The notes beneath the pieces were generated by a model. That model saw nothing but the letters and a program-made list of their open reading frames with translations. It did not search any database and was not told where the DNA came from. A program made the position numbers and the translations under genes. From positions 1,984,001 to 2,048,000 of the forward strand of contig CM016926.1 in NCBI GenBank assembly GCA_006247105.1: DNA of 64,000 nucleotides. Direction: 5' to 3'. Position 1 is the first letter of the stretch. The number at the start of each line of letters is the position of its first letter. Below, piece after piece: positions 54,879-64,000 of this stretch. The DNA comes from Giardia muris. Its lineage: Eukaryota; Fornicata; Diplomonadida; Hexamitidae.

Positions 54879-56768
54879 ATGGAGGTGAAGAACGCGAGAG
54901 TCCTCTCGTGTACGGAAGGGACGGCATCAGGCAACTGCAAGACGGGGAGCTGCCTCGACCTCGGGACGCTGGGGAAGGTCTGCAAGGAGTGCGCGACCAC
55001 GACTCGAGCTGCTGAGTTCCCAATCGACGGGGAGTGCACCTCGACCAGTGGGAACGATTGTGTCAATGCGAACAACGGGACGTGCAGCTCGTGCGGGAAT
55101 GCAGCCAACAACTTCCTCTTCTACGGGGGCTGCTACAGCACTCAGACAGCTGGAAAGGGGCAGGCTCTCTGCAAGACGGCCACCAAAGGGCAGTGCTCAG
55201 AGAGGGCTGATGCTGCGACGGGCATCTTCGTGAAGGGGAGTAACTCCAACCCCTCAGGCCTCTACACCTGCGACGACGAGACGAACGGGGTTCCCAACTG
55301 CAAGACCTGCACCTCCCCCGCCACCAACAAGCCGACCTGCACGGAGTGCGCCTCCGGGTTCGGGCCTGTCGTGGAGAGCCTCGATGCACCAACGATCACC
55401 TCCTGTGTCAGCTGCTCATCGGACGAGAACTGCAAGAGCTGCATGCAGATCGGGACCAGCTTCGTGTGTCTCGAGTGCAATGCTGACACTCACGTCCCCG
55501 TCGACGGGAAGTGCGTCCCCAAGGACAGTGCCTCCTCCTGCACCCCTGCCTCCAGCGCCGGGAAGTGCACGGCCTGCAAGGAGGGGAGCCTCTTCTTCCA
55601 CGACGGCTGCTTCAGCCCCGAGAGCCTCAAGAGCCTCGGGATCTGCCTCGAGTCCTTCTCCGTCCCGGGCTGGTCTGAGGTCCTCTGCGGTAAGTGCGGG
55701 AAGGGGCTCGCCCCCGTCGACGGGAGGTGTCTGAAGGTGGAAGGGGGGAAGGCCGATTCGACCAGCTCATGCACGACGAGCCAAAAGGACACCCAGGTCG
55801 GGGTCTGCAACTCCTGTGGGTCCTCGAACACCCACTTCCTCTTCAACGGGGGGTGCTACGACCAGTCAAAGGGGGTCGGGAACAAGCTGTGCAGTGCAAC
55901 CCCCTCCTCTGGAGCGTGTTCGACCCCGACTTCCATCGCCTTCCTCAAGGACACCAAGCTCTACCTCTGCGGGGATGCGACGAACGGGAAGGCGAACTGC
56001 AACACCTGCACCTACTCCACGTCCTTCTCCTGCACGTCCTGCCTCAACGGATGCATGCTCTCCAACTCCTCCTGCCTCTCCTCCTTCGATGCGGACAAGA
56101 CGGGCCTCTGTGCCAGGAGCAACCAGCTTCTCGTCGGGGAGGCCCTGGTGTGCAAGGAGTGCAAGAAGGGAAGCGTTCCGATCGACGGGACGTGCCTCGA
56201 GGTCAGTTCGACCCTCTCGAGGACGGCCACCAACGACGTCTGCATGAAGGCCGACGGGAAGACTCCTGTCGACGGGACCGCCACGATGTGCGAGAACTGC
56301 TCGACGACCTACTTCCTCTTCGAGGGGGGCTGCTACCCCGTGACTCCGAACTCCGTCGGGAGTAAGCTGTGCTCATCGGCCTCCAATGGTCAGTGCACTA
56401 CTGCTGCCAGTGGCTCCCCCTTCCCCCTCTCCAATGGCGTCTTCACCCTCTGTCCGGCCGGGTGTGGGGCCTGCACGAACGCGACCGCCTGCACGTCCTG
56501 CGGTCTCGGGTACTACAACACGACCTCCGTCGCCTCCTCCTCTGACTGCAAGGCCTGCCCCAGTGGCTGCACGACGTGCTCCGCCTCGGCCTGCATCACG
56601 TGCTGGGACGGGAGTGCTCCGACCGACGGGAAGTGCAGTGCCGTCCCCTCCTCCAGTTCTTCCAGGCTCTCGGGGGGTGCCATTGCGGGAATCGTCATTG
56701 CCGTCCTGCTGGTGCTGGGGGGTCTCGGGGGCTTCCTCGGTTGGTGGTTCGGATGTAGGGGGAAGTGA
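54879..56768 (+). pseudogene. VSP lacking its 5' end (central VSP)
   Basis: A 629-residue frame from ATG 54879 contains a full VSP body: many CxxC pairs, FLFYGGCY and YFLFEGGCY motifs, and the same membrane helix and CRGK tail as its neighbours. It lacks a signal peptide: the first residues (EVKNARVLSCTEGTASGNC) go straight into the Cys-rich region, and the frame upstream stays open into kinase sequence without hydrophobic residues. No A/T-rich initiator precedes ATG 54879. It therefore looks like a promoterless, signal-less copy, perhaps only a donor for recombination. AGTGAAT follows the stop. Expression from a remote start cannot be excluded. Confidence 0.8.
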
Positions 56769-56947
56769 GTGAATGGTGAAGGGGAGACCTGGAGCGAGAG
56801 GTGACATCGAGCTCATTATAGACCTCCAGCTCATCTGGATGGACGGAGAGGGGGTCATATGGCTACGCATCCGGCCACTCAGGATACTCGACGACAAGGG
56901 CCTCGTCGGCCTTCCCCCGGCAGTACGGACAGCAGTGCTCGATCTGA
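56665..56947. repeat. Direct repeat, copy 1: VSP 3' end plus RING tail
   Basis: 283 bp, the same as 63718-64000 (offset 7,053; the second copy is cut by the window edge). It spans the last 35 codons of the VSP, its poly(A) signal and the convergent RING coding end. Confidence 0.9.
56768..56773 (+). terminator. Poly(A) signal AGTGAA(T) of central VSP
   Basis: TGAGTGAAT at the stop; fits AGTRAAY and overlaps the stop codon by one base. Confidence 0.7.
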
Positions 56948-57894
56948 TCAGCACATACCTCACAGACGACGAGGTGCCGGCAGGGAAGGATGACCGCGTC
57001 CTTCTGGCGTGAGAGGCAGACGACGCACCTATCAATCATCTCGTCCTCACAGAAGGCGTCGTCCAGTGCTCCGGGCTCGCAGAGGTAGTGCCGACCAGAC
57101 CATCTCTCTGAGCTCCTTCCGACTGCTCGATCGGGGATAGGAGGGCCAGGACGTGGTGCGGGCTGAGCATCTCCAGCCTCTCCCGTACCTTCCGCATGAC
57201 CGCCTCCTCCAGGGTATCTGCAACTGCTCGATACGTCCTTGAAGAGTGAGTCGGGCCACTCCCGAACAAGCCCTCGGATCCCCTCGATGTGCATTCTTCC
57301 GTCCCCTTCGTGGACTGCCGCCTCGTCCGCCAGGAGTCTTGCACTCGACCCGGCCCTCCTGGAGTGCAAGCAGAAGGGCCGTCTCCTTCCGGTTGTTGAA
57401 CAGCCCCCTCGAGTGGAAGGAGCAGGCGGACAGATGCGGGACGTCCGTGAGAGGCGGCCATCATCAGGGCTGCATCCCATGAGCCTCGATGCCCACGTGT
57501 AGTGTTCCTGACTCCAAGGACGTCGGTAGCTCCCTGGAGGGGGATGGGTCTGTCCCCTCTTGAGGAGCCTCCTGTCCCCAGACCACCATTCCCGTGCCCC
57601 CCGGAGTCCTCCACTCCTCGCTCGTGGGGAGGAGGGCAGCTGTGCGGTCACACCGTGCAGTCCGTCCACCTTCTTCCTCTCCCCGACCTCATCGAGATCG
57701 TCCTTCCTTCTCGATGTCTCCACCAAAGGAGTGAGGGATGCTTCCGAGCCCCAGCTCCCTCTCCTCCGGTCCAAGAGGCCGACCCACCATCTCGCATCCC
57801 CTCGACAACAGAGGGGCGTCCAGATCAGTGCACCTGTCCCCGGGAAGCCAGTGGGCCCCTCTCTCCGTCTGGCACGGCTCTCGTCAGAGACCAT
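56863..57894 (-). pseudogene. Decayed ankyrin-RING gene
   Basis: The 3' part encodes a complete RING-HC finger: CVVCLSRQ, LPCRHLVVCEVC, then CCPYCRGK, ending YPEWPDA at TAG 56863. Further upstream, pieces of one protein appear in changing frames: an ankyrin unit (ALMMAASHGRPASVRLLLPL, near 57480-57420), ETALLLALQEGRVEC in another, ARLLADEAAVHEGDGRMHIE in a third, and RKVRERLEMLSPHHVLALLS in a fourth. At least four frame changes are needed, so the gene is dead or badly damaged. Intact relatives would be ankyrin proteins with a C-terminal RING, possible E3 ligases. It is convergent with the VSP, 94 bp apart. Sequence to 57894 is probably part of it (DDLDEVGERKKVDGLHGV). Confidence 0.7.
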
Positions 57895-58120
57895 TCGTCC
57901 TTGAGAGGGGAACGGGCTCGATTCTCACCAGGGGGTTGGGGGGCTATAGGGGGAGACTGATGACCAGTGGGAGCTCATCCAGGGACGAGAGCACCCCGAG
58001 GAGAGCTGTGGGCCTCCCGTCCTCGGGGCAGGTCGTTGGTAGTGGTTGGATGCCCAGAGTGTCAGATGGGCGGGAAGGGGTGTTCTCAATTCGAGGAGAG
58101 CTGATGTTTGATGTTCAAAA
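57895..58120. other. Intergenic interval, 226 bp
   Basis: No gene recognised. The right end (CTGATGTTTGATGTTCAAAA) is the A/T-rich initiator of the ankyrin-NEK gene at 58121. Confidence 0.5.
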
Positions 58121-60495
58121 ATGTCCATCACGGATTTGATGAGGGCGGCCAGGTATGGCGACCTCAAAGGCGTGAAAAGGAACCTCAATCAGATCGGGAA
58201 GAAGGATGAATATGGTCAGACGGCTCTGATATGGGCTGCAAAGAACGGTCACTCTGATTGTATTCCCCTCCTCAAGGAAGAACTCGGGATGCAGAACAAA
58301 AGGGGATGGACCGCGCTGATGTCTGCCGCCCACAACGGTTATACAGATTGCATACCTCTTCTCAAGGAAGAGTTTGAAGTACAGGATAACGATGGCAAGA
58401 CGGCCCTAATGTTTGCCGCAATTAATGGTCACGCCAATTTCATTCCCCTCCTTAAGGAGGAGATCGGGATGCAAGACAAAAAGGGATGGACCGCACTGAT
58501 GTGGGCCGCCTCCAACGGGCACTCCGATTGCATTCCCCTACTCGAGAAAGAGATCAGGATGCAAAGCAATGATGGGACGACCGCATTGATGTGGGCCGCA
58601 ATGAGAGGTCACACTAGTTGCATCCCTTTCCTCAAGGAAGAGATTGGGAAGAGAGACGAAAATGGTCAGACGGCTCTAATGTGGGCCGCAAAGAATGGCC
58701 ACGCCAATTGCATCCCCCTACTTGAGAAGGAGATTGGGATGCAGCACAATTGGGGATGGACTGCATTGATGTGGGCTGCTTACTATGGCAAGACAGACTG
58801 TGCCCGTCTTCTCCTCTCAGAGGCGGGGAAGCAGACGACAGAGGAGTGGAATAACTTTCCCCCCGGAACGACCGCTCTCATGATAGCAGCACACCGGAAC
58901 CACCCTGAAATCGTCCAGCTCCTCCTCCCCTACGAACAGGGAATGAAAGATTCCGAAGGCCATACTGCTCAGTGGTACGCGCACAATAGTTCAAAGGAGG
59001 ATGACTCCATTCATGTTCGTGAGCTCCTCAAGAATGAGGGGACAGAACGTATTCTTCCTCCACTGGATCTCTTTGGAGCGCTCAAGTTCCTGGAGCGAGT
59101 TGATAAGATCACTAACGAGAACACTTCTCTCAAACAACAGCTCGACAATGCAATTGAGGAGTCCAAGAGGCATGCGGAGATGAACGAGGACCTCCAGAAG
59201 GTCTCTAACCAGAACCGAGCCCTCATCAACTCCCTCACCACAGAGAAGGGGACTCTTCAGGAGCAGCTCTCCAAGACCACTGAGGACCTCAAGAGAGCAC
59301 TCGCAGACCAGAAGGCCCAGAACCTCGTCCTCGAGAAGGAGAACGCCCGACTGAGAGGCGAGTCTCTTATCACAGCCGTCAATGGGGAAGATCTTAAAGC
59401 CATCAGGAAGCGTCTCGACCAGGCGGGACAGAAGGACTCCTCAGGCATGACGGCCCTGATGCACGCCGCCTCCCGAGGCCAGACCGAGGTCGTCCGCCTC
59501 CTCCGGCCCCTCGAGGCCCGCCTCCAGGACGGGAGGAGACGGACGGCCCTGATGCATGCAGTGGGGGGAGGACACGAGGAGTGCGCCGGCCTCCTCCTTC
59601 TGGAGAGGGACCTGAAGGACAGGGAGGGCAGGACGGCAGAGGACGTCGCCAACGGCCTTCCCGATGGGAAGAAGAAGATCACGCCTCTCCTCAGAAGGAA
59701 GGTCCACCTCCCCGACCTTCCCGATGAGCTCTCGTCCTTCCAGCTTACGGGGAGGCTCGGAAGGGGGGCCTTCGGGACCGTCTTCTCCGCCTGGTCCGAG
59801 GAGCATGGGAACTGCGCCCTGAAGGTCGTCGAGTACGAGGAGATGGAGAGGACGATCGTCGACTCCCTCCGAAGGGAGATGGGGACCATTCCCTCCCTCA
59901 AGCACCCCCACGTCCTCCGCTACCACCGGGTGCACGACGACCCGGATAACGGGACCGCCTACCTCGTGATGGACTGGTGCTCCGGGACGCTCCTCGACGA
60001 GGTCCGGGGGCGCGGGGAGAGCCCTTCAGGGACGATGAGGTGTGGAGATGCCTTCGGGAGATGGCGAGCGGTCTTGCCTACCTCCACGAGAGGGGGCTCG
60101 TCCATAGAGACCTGAAGCCGGGGAACATCTTCCTTGCTCCAAATGGAAGGCTCGTCCTCGCAGACTTCGGACTCGTTCGAGATGCCGCCAGGTCTCGCCG
60201 GATGAGTACGGTCGCAGGGACGGAGCTCTACATGGCCCCTGAGCTCTATGATCCGGAGCCGCAGTACTCCTTCCCGGTCGACGTCTGGGCCCTGGGGGTG
60301 ATTGGATATGAGTTGTGCACTGGGAGGCTTCCTTTCCTCAGGGTAACTGCCATCACCGAGGAAGAGCCCCCAGCCATCGAGGGAAGGGGTGAGCTTGGTC
60401 CCCTCATCTCCCGGATGCTCTCAAAGAATCCCAAAGATCGTCCAACAGCACAAGAGGTCATCAAGGAGGCAGAACGGAACAAGCAGGCGGACTGA
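58121..60495 (+). pseudogene. Ankyrin - coiled coil - ankyrin - NEK kinase, frameshifted
   Basis: ATG 58121 has an A-rich initiator. Eight or nine ankyrin repeats (residues about 1-290; GQTALIWAAKNGHSDCIPLL type) lead to a coiled coil (about 325-425), three more ankyrin units (about 430-530) and a C-terminal kinase domain: LGRGAFGTVF, CALKVV, then HRDLKPGN, DFGL, GTELYMAPE, DVWALGVIGYELCTG. The frame breaks near 60020-60026 (GGGGAGAGCCC): the first frame stops at 60115 while the kinase continues to 60495 one frame on, as if two bases were gained or one lost. The length 58121-60495 leaves remainder 2 on division by 3. Either a recent pseudogene or a sequence error. Kinase-last order is reversed from usual Giardia NEK-ankyrin proteins. 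Its 3' end is shared with 54574-54789. Confidence 0.8.
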
Positions 60496-61005
60496 CGTGT
60501 TGAAGACACGAACCCCGATCCTCAGGCCGGTCCTGACGCAGCAGCCTCGCAGTTGGGCATGCAGGGGTGCTCACATGTGTCTCCCCCTGTTCCAGTGAGT
60601 CAGTGGTCCTTCCTCTCCATCCTCGAACTGGTGGAACTCGCGTCTCCCGATACCCCGCGGACCAGCAACTCTCGATCCTTTCAGTGAAGTAACACTTGTT
60701 TTTCGAGCTACCCTCGCAGATGGGGGGAGACCAAGCAGCGGCCTCAGGACCACTGGGACCCGAGGAGGATGTGTCATCGAACTCTCAGTATTAGGACCAC
60801 CTCAAGTGTAAGTCCCAGCTTGCAGACCAGCAGAAATCTCCAGGTCCTCGTTGATGATGTCCCCGGGGGCCTTCGGAGCTGAGCTCCTGAGGTATCAAGA
60901 CAGCAAAAGGAAAAATCGTTTTCGGGCTTGCAGGAGTCTGGGAAGGTCCGGGACAGTGATATGTTGCTCCGGAGGCTGTAAAACGAAGAGAGGGGTCCAA
61001 ATATA
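60496..61005. other. 510-bp spacer between kinase end and array, right
   Basis: Inverted copy of 54064-54573; no gene recognised. Confidence 0.6.
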
Positions 61006-61857
61006 CTGGGGATAGGGGAAACCCGAGGCGCGGCCAGATCGAGTCTCGGACCGGTCCTAGGATGACTGGGGATAGGGGAAACCCGAGGCGCGGCCAGATC
61101 GAGTCTCGGACCGGTCCTAGGATGACTGGGGATAGGGGAAACCCGAGGCGCGGCCAGATCGAGTCTCGGACCGGTCCTAGGATGACTGGGGATAGGGGAA
61201 ACCCGAGGCGCGGCCAGATCGAGTCTCGGACCGGTCCTAGGATGACTGGGGATAGGGGAAACCCGAGGCGCGGCCAGATCGAGTCTCGGACCGGTCCTAG
61301 GATGACTGGGGATAGGGGAAACCCGAGGCGCGGCCAGATCGAGTCTCGGACCGGTCCTAGGATGACTGGGGATAGGGGAAACCCGAGGCGCGGCCAGATC
61401 GAGTCTCGGACCGGTCCTAGGATGACTGGGGATAGGGGAAACCCGAGGCGCGGCCAGATCGAGTCTCGGACCGGTCCTAGGATGACTGGGGATAGGGGAA
61501 ACCCGAGGCGCGGCCAGATCGAGTCTCGGACCGGTCCTAGGATGACTGGGGATAGGGGAAACCCGAGGCGCGGCCAGATCGAGTCTCGGACCGGTCCTAG
61601 GATGACTGGGGATAGGGGAAACCCGAGGCGCGGCCAGATCGAGTCTCGGACCGGTCCTAGGATGACTGGGGATAGGGGAAACCCGAGGCGCGGCCAGATC
61701 GAGTCTCGGACCGGTCCTAGGATGACTGGGGATAGGGGAAACCCGAGGCGCGGCCAGATCGAGTCTCGGACCGGTCCTAGGATGACTGGGGATAGGGGAA
61801 ACCCGAGGCGCGGCCAGATCGAGTCTCGGACCGGTCCTAGGATGACTGGGGATAGGG
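61006..61857. repeat. 60-bp tandem array, 14.2 copies
   Basis: Same unit as 52072-54063 in the opposite orientation, all copies alike. Both arrays end at the same points in the unit (12 bases over a whole number), so they differ only by whole units. Confidence 0.95.
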
Positions 61858-62187
61858 AGAGTCTATGAAGTTTACCTCGGTTTAGTGGCTCCGTCTCTGC
61901 TCAGTGGGACTCCTCGGTCAAGACCCACCATCGAAGATGTCTTTTCCCAACAAGAAATTGGGATCCTACGGCAGCTCCCTTCAGGGACGAGGGAGTCTCA
62001 AGACTCGTGCAGTCGAGGCGGCTGGCAGGGGTGGTCTCCTCTGTCCGAAGCCTCTGAGTGAACACGTCTGTCGACAACCCCGAGACCGCCAGATGCGGGA
62101 TGTTCCTCCCCTCCAAGAGTCCTCCATCTTAGGTTTCGTGACTTCTCGAATAACTTCAGGAATGGAAGGCCCAGCACCTTCTGGCTC
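61858..62187. other. 330-bp flank between array and VSP, right
   Basis: Inverted copy of 51742-52071; no gene recognised. Confidence 0.6.
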
Positions 62188-62270
62188 TTCACTATCGACC
62201 TTTCAAAAAAAAAGCGCCAACTTTTTCGCGAAATATTTTTGAAGGGGCGATCAGCTTCAAAAAACTAGTG
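62188..62270 (+). promoter_or_regulatory. VSP 5' region, right copy
   Basis: Holds the variant 27-bp block (62188-62214, with a run of nine A), then the shared TTTTTCGCGAAATATTTTT and CTTCAAAAAACTAGTG just before ATG 62271. Confidence 0.5.
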
Positions 62271-63821
62271 ATGTTAGTTGCGGTAGGGCTTTTAATTAGC
62301 GTCGCTGTTGCAGTTCACGTCGAGGCCAAATCTCGAGCAACTCCTACTCCTGGAGCCTGCGATCCCGCCATAGCGAACTGTGGAGCGAACAAGTGCCTGA
62401 AGTTCGGGAGCACGCAGGTCTGCACAGAATGCGATGCGGGGAACGTCCCCATCAACGGGGAGTGCAAAGCGAAGGCTGATGGATCTGTGACCGCGGCGGG
62501 GTGCACGAAGGCGGATGACTCCGCCCTCGACGAGAACTCAAAGACGTGCGGGAAGTGCGGAAACGCCTTCGTCCTCTTCCAGGGGGGCTGCTACGCCAAA
62601 GACCCCGCAACCTCCCTCATCTGTGCCACCTCCACGGAGAACGGGAAGTGCGCCTCGTGCAAGGACGGGCTGCTCGTGAACGCCGCCGGCTCCTGCGACC
62701 TCTGCGACTCGACCTGCAAGACGTGCAGCACGAAAGAGGACCCCACGAAGTGCACAGCCTGCTATAGCGGCTCGCCTGCTCCTGATGGGACGTGCACGTC
62801 AACTCCAGCTTCTACGTGCAGTGTTGAGAACTGCAAGACGTGCGTCACTGGCAAGACGAACGAGTGTGAGACCTGCAACGATGGTTATTACGTCAATTCC
62901 AAGAAGACCTGCACGCAGTGCTCTGCGGACTGCAAGAGCTGTGCCGATTTTGGCCTCGGGGTCGTCTGCACCGCTTGCGGGACTGGGAAGGTCCCGATCG
63001 ATGGAGAGTGTGCTGCTGAGAACGCGAAGGTCTGCACGGCCTCCTCCGGGTCCTGCTCGGCCTGCCTCAATGGATACATGCTCTACCAGAAAGGCTGCAT
63101 ATCCTCCTACAAGGCGAACGCGATGGGTCTCTGTGCCAACAGCAACCAGTTCCTCGCTGGGGAGGCCCTCGTCTGCAAGGAGTGCAAGGCCGGGTTCGTC
63201 CCGATTGATGGGACCTGCACCGAGCTCGGGTCGACCCTCTCGAGGGCGACCATCAACAACGTCTGCAAGGGGGCCGACGGGACGACTGCCATTGATGCGC
63301 AGGCCACGAAGTGCGGGAACTGCTCGGCTGATGGGAACACGAACTACTTCCTCTTCAATGGAGGCTGCTACCCAACAACCGGGAACTCTGTCGGGGCGTC
63401 CATCTGCACCACGGCCAATAGCACTGGGTACTGCACTGCTGCTGCCGCCAACTCCCCCTTCCCTCTCGATGCGACCACGGGGGCTTTCACCCTCTGTCCA
63501 GCCGGGTGCGGGAAGTGCTCGGATGCCACCACCTGCACTGGCTGCTCCATCGGATACTACAACTCGGCCTCTGGGGGCACCTTCAACTGCACCGCATGTC
63601 CGACCGGCTGTACGGTCTGCACCAATGCGACCGCCTGCACGACCTGCTGGAATGGAAACAGCCCCGACGCCAATGGGAAGTGCCCCGATCCCCCCTCCTC
63701 CTCCTCCAGTTCTTCGGGGCTCTCGGGGGGTGCCATTGCGGGAATCGTCATTGCCGTCCTGCTGGTGCTGGGGGGTCTCGGGGGCTTCCTCGGTTGGTGG
63801 TTCGGATGTAGGGGGAAGTGA
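62271..63821 (+). CDS. Variant-specific surface protein (right VSP), 516 aa
   Basis: Same protein, residue for residue, as the VSP at 50108-51658: signal peptide, Cys-rich CxxC ectodomain with GGCY motifs, membrane helix and CRGK tail. At the DNA level the last 100 bases differ from the left VSP at three synonymous sites and instead match the central VSP (54879-56768), including the 3' flank. The gene is thus a mosaic: left-type body with central-type 3' end. It starts 413 bp after the 14-copy array and ends 94 bp before a convergent RING gene. Confidence 0.95.
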   Translation: MLVAVGLLISVAVAVHVEAKSRATPTPGACDPAIANCGANKCLKFGSTQVCTECDAGNVPINGECKAKADGSVTAAGCTKADDSALDENSKTCGKCGNAFVLFQGGCYAKDPATSLICATSTENGKCASCKDGLLVNAAGSCDLCDSTCKTCSTKEDPTKCTACYSGSPAPDGTCTSTPASTCSVENCKTCVTGKTNECETCNDGYYVNSKKTCTQCSADCKSCADFGLGVVCTACGTGKVPIDGECAAENAKVCTASSGSCSACLNGYMLYQKGCISSYKANAMGLCANSNQFLAGEALVCKECKAGFVPIDGTCTELGSTLSRATINNVCKGADGTTAIDAQATKCGNCSADGNTNYFLFNGGCYPTTGNSVGASICTTANSTGYCTAAAANSPFPLDATTGAFTLCPAGCGKCSDATTCTGCSIGYYNSASGGTFNCTACPTGCTVCTNATACTTCWNGNSPDANGKCPDPPSSSSSSSGLSGGAIAGIVIAVLLVLGGLGGFLGWWFGCRGK

Positions 63822-63826
63822 GTGAA
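63821..63826 (+). terminator. Poly(A) signal AGTGAA(T) of right VSP
   Basis: TGAGTGAAT at the stop, as in the central VSP. Confidence 0.7.
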
Positions 63827-63915
63827 TGGTGAAGGGGAGACCTGGAGCGAGAGGTGACATCGAGCTCATTATAGACCTCCAGCTCATCTGGATGGACGGA
63901 GAGGGGGTCATATGG

Positions 63916-64000
63916 CTACGCATCCGGCCACTCAGGATACTCGACGACAAGGGCCTCGTCGGCCTTCCCCCGGCAGTACGGACAGCAGTGCTCGATCTGA
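63916..64000 (-). CDS. RING-finger protein C-terminus, partial
   Basis: The last 28 codons of a minus-strand gene, running off the window edge: QIEHCCPYCRGKADEALVVE and the YPEWPDA end with TAG at 63916. The same as the RING tail at 56863, where the gene is decayed. Whether this copy is intact lies outside the window. Convergent with the right VSP. Confidence 0.7.
   Translation of the reverse strand, partial: QIEHCCPYCRGKADEALVVEYPEWPDA

Larger units (their letters stand above)
60280..63824. repeat. Right arm of large inverted repeat (VSP module)
   Basis: Inverted partner of 50105-54789, with 19 fewer 60-bp units. Here the kinase continues upstream of 60280 as a near-complete gene, so this arm is the better-preserved module. 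Confidence 0.9.
63718..64000. repeat. Direct repeat, copy 2: VSP 3' end plus RING tail
   Basis: Matches 56665-56947 over the full 283 bp available; it probably runs on beyond the window. Confidence 0.9.

Noticed and set aside
54574..55023. A 149-residue minus-strand protein joining VSP-antisense and kinase tail
   Set aside because: The N-terminal half is antisense to the VSP and has no protein character; only the kinase tail is meaningful.
52072..61857. CRISPR array
   Set aside because: The repeats are directly contiguous with no unique spacers, and the setting is eukaryotic.
50105..63824. Transposon with inverted terminal repeats
   Set aside because: No transposase or reverse transcriptase frame lies between the arms, and the arms consist of host VSP and kinase sequence.

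Overview
The window looks like a chromosome segment of a very compact, intron-poor eukaryotic genome, a diplomonad of the genus Giardia. Three cysteine-rich surface proteins carry many CxxC pairs, one C-terminal membrane helix and a short cytosolic CRGK tail, the signature of Giardia variant-specific surface proteins (VSPs). Start codons follow A/T-rich initiators directly, VSP stop codons overlap an AGTRAAY poly(A) signal, and NEK kinases and ankyrin 'protein 21.1' types recur. The tail stops at CRGK rather than CRGKA, which points to Giardia muris or a close relative rather than G. intestinalis (inference). Starts were placed at ATG with the best A/T-rich initiator, not at the longest frame.

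Region 1-50,100 is a dense housekeeping block on both strands. Divergent start codons lie as little as 5, 10 and 11 bp apart, and two convergent pairs end on the same TGATCA hexamer. It encodes a MATE transporter, a TPR/RPAP3-like co-chaperone, a SAPS phosphatase regulator, beta-propeller proteins, a zinc-ribbon protein, a DEAD-type helicase, a KIFBP homologue, a histidine acid phosphatase, PACRG, a DNAAF4-like factor, NEK and other kinases, ankyrin proteins and large coiled-coil proteins. Between 27.6 and 32.3 kb three ESCRT genes (a probable Vps23-like UEV protein, Vps25, Vps22) lie on the minus strand, alternating with plus-strand genes for a PCI protein, Sas10/Utp3 and NVL/Rix7. KIFBP, PACRG, DNAAF4-like and RPAP3-like proteins all belong to flagellar or dynein/kinesin biology.

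Region 50,100-64,000 is a rearranged VSP locus. A module [NEK kinase 3' end - 510-bp spacer - 60-bp tandem array - 330-bp flank - VSP] occurs twice in opposite orientation (50,105-54,789 and 60,280-63,824). The two copies encode the same VSP protein but have 33.2 and 14.2 copies of the 60-bp unit. Between the arms lie a VSP without its 5' end, a decayed ankyrin-RING gene, and an ankyrin-coiled-coil-ankyrin-NEK gene with a frameshift. The VSP 3' end and the RING tail form a 283-bp direct repeat (56,665-56,947 and 63,718-64,000), so the right-hand VSP is a mosaic. The block reads as an antigen-gene locus reshaped by inversion, gene conversion and unit-number change. No tRNA, rRNA or CRISPR was recognised.
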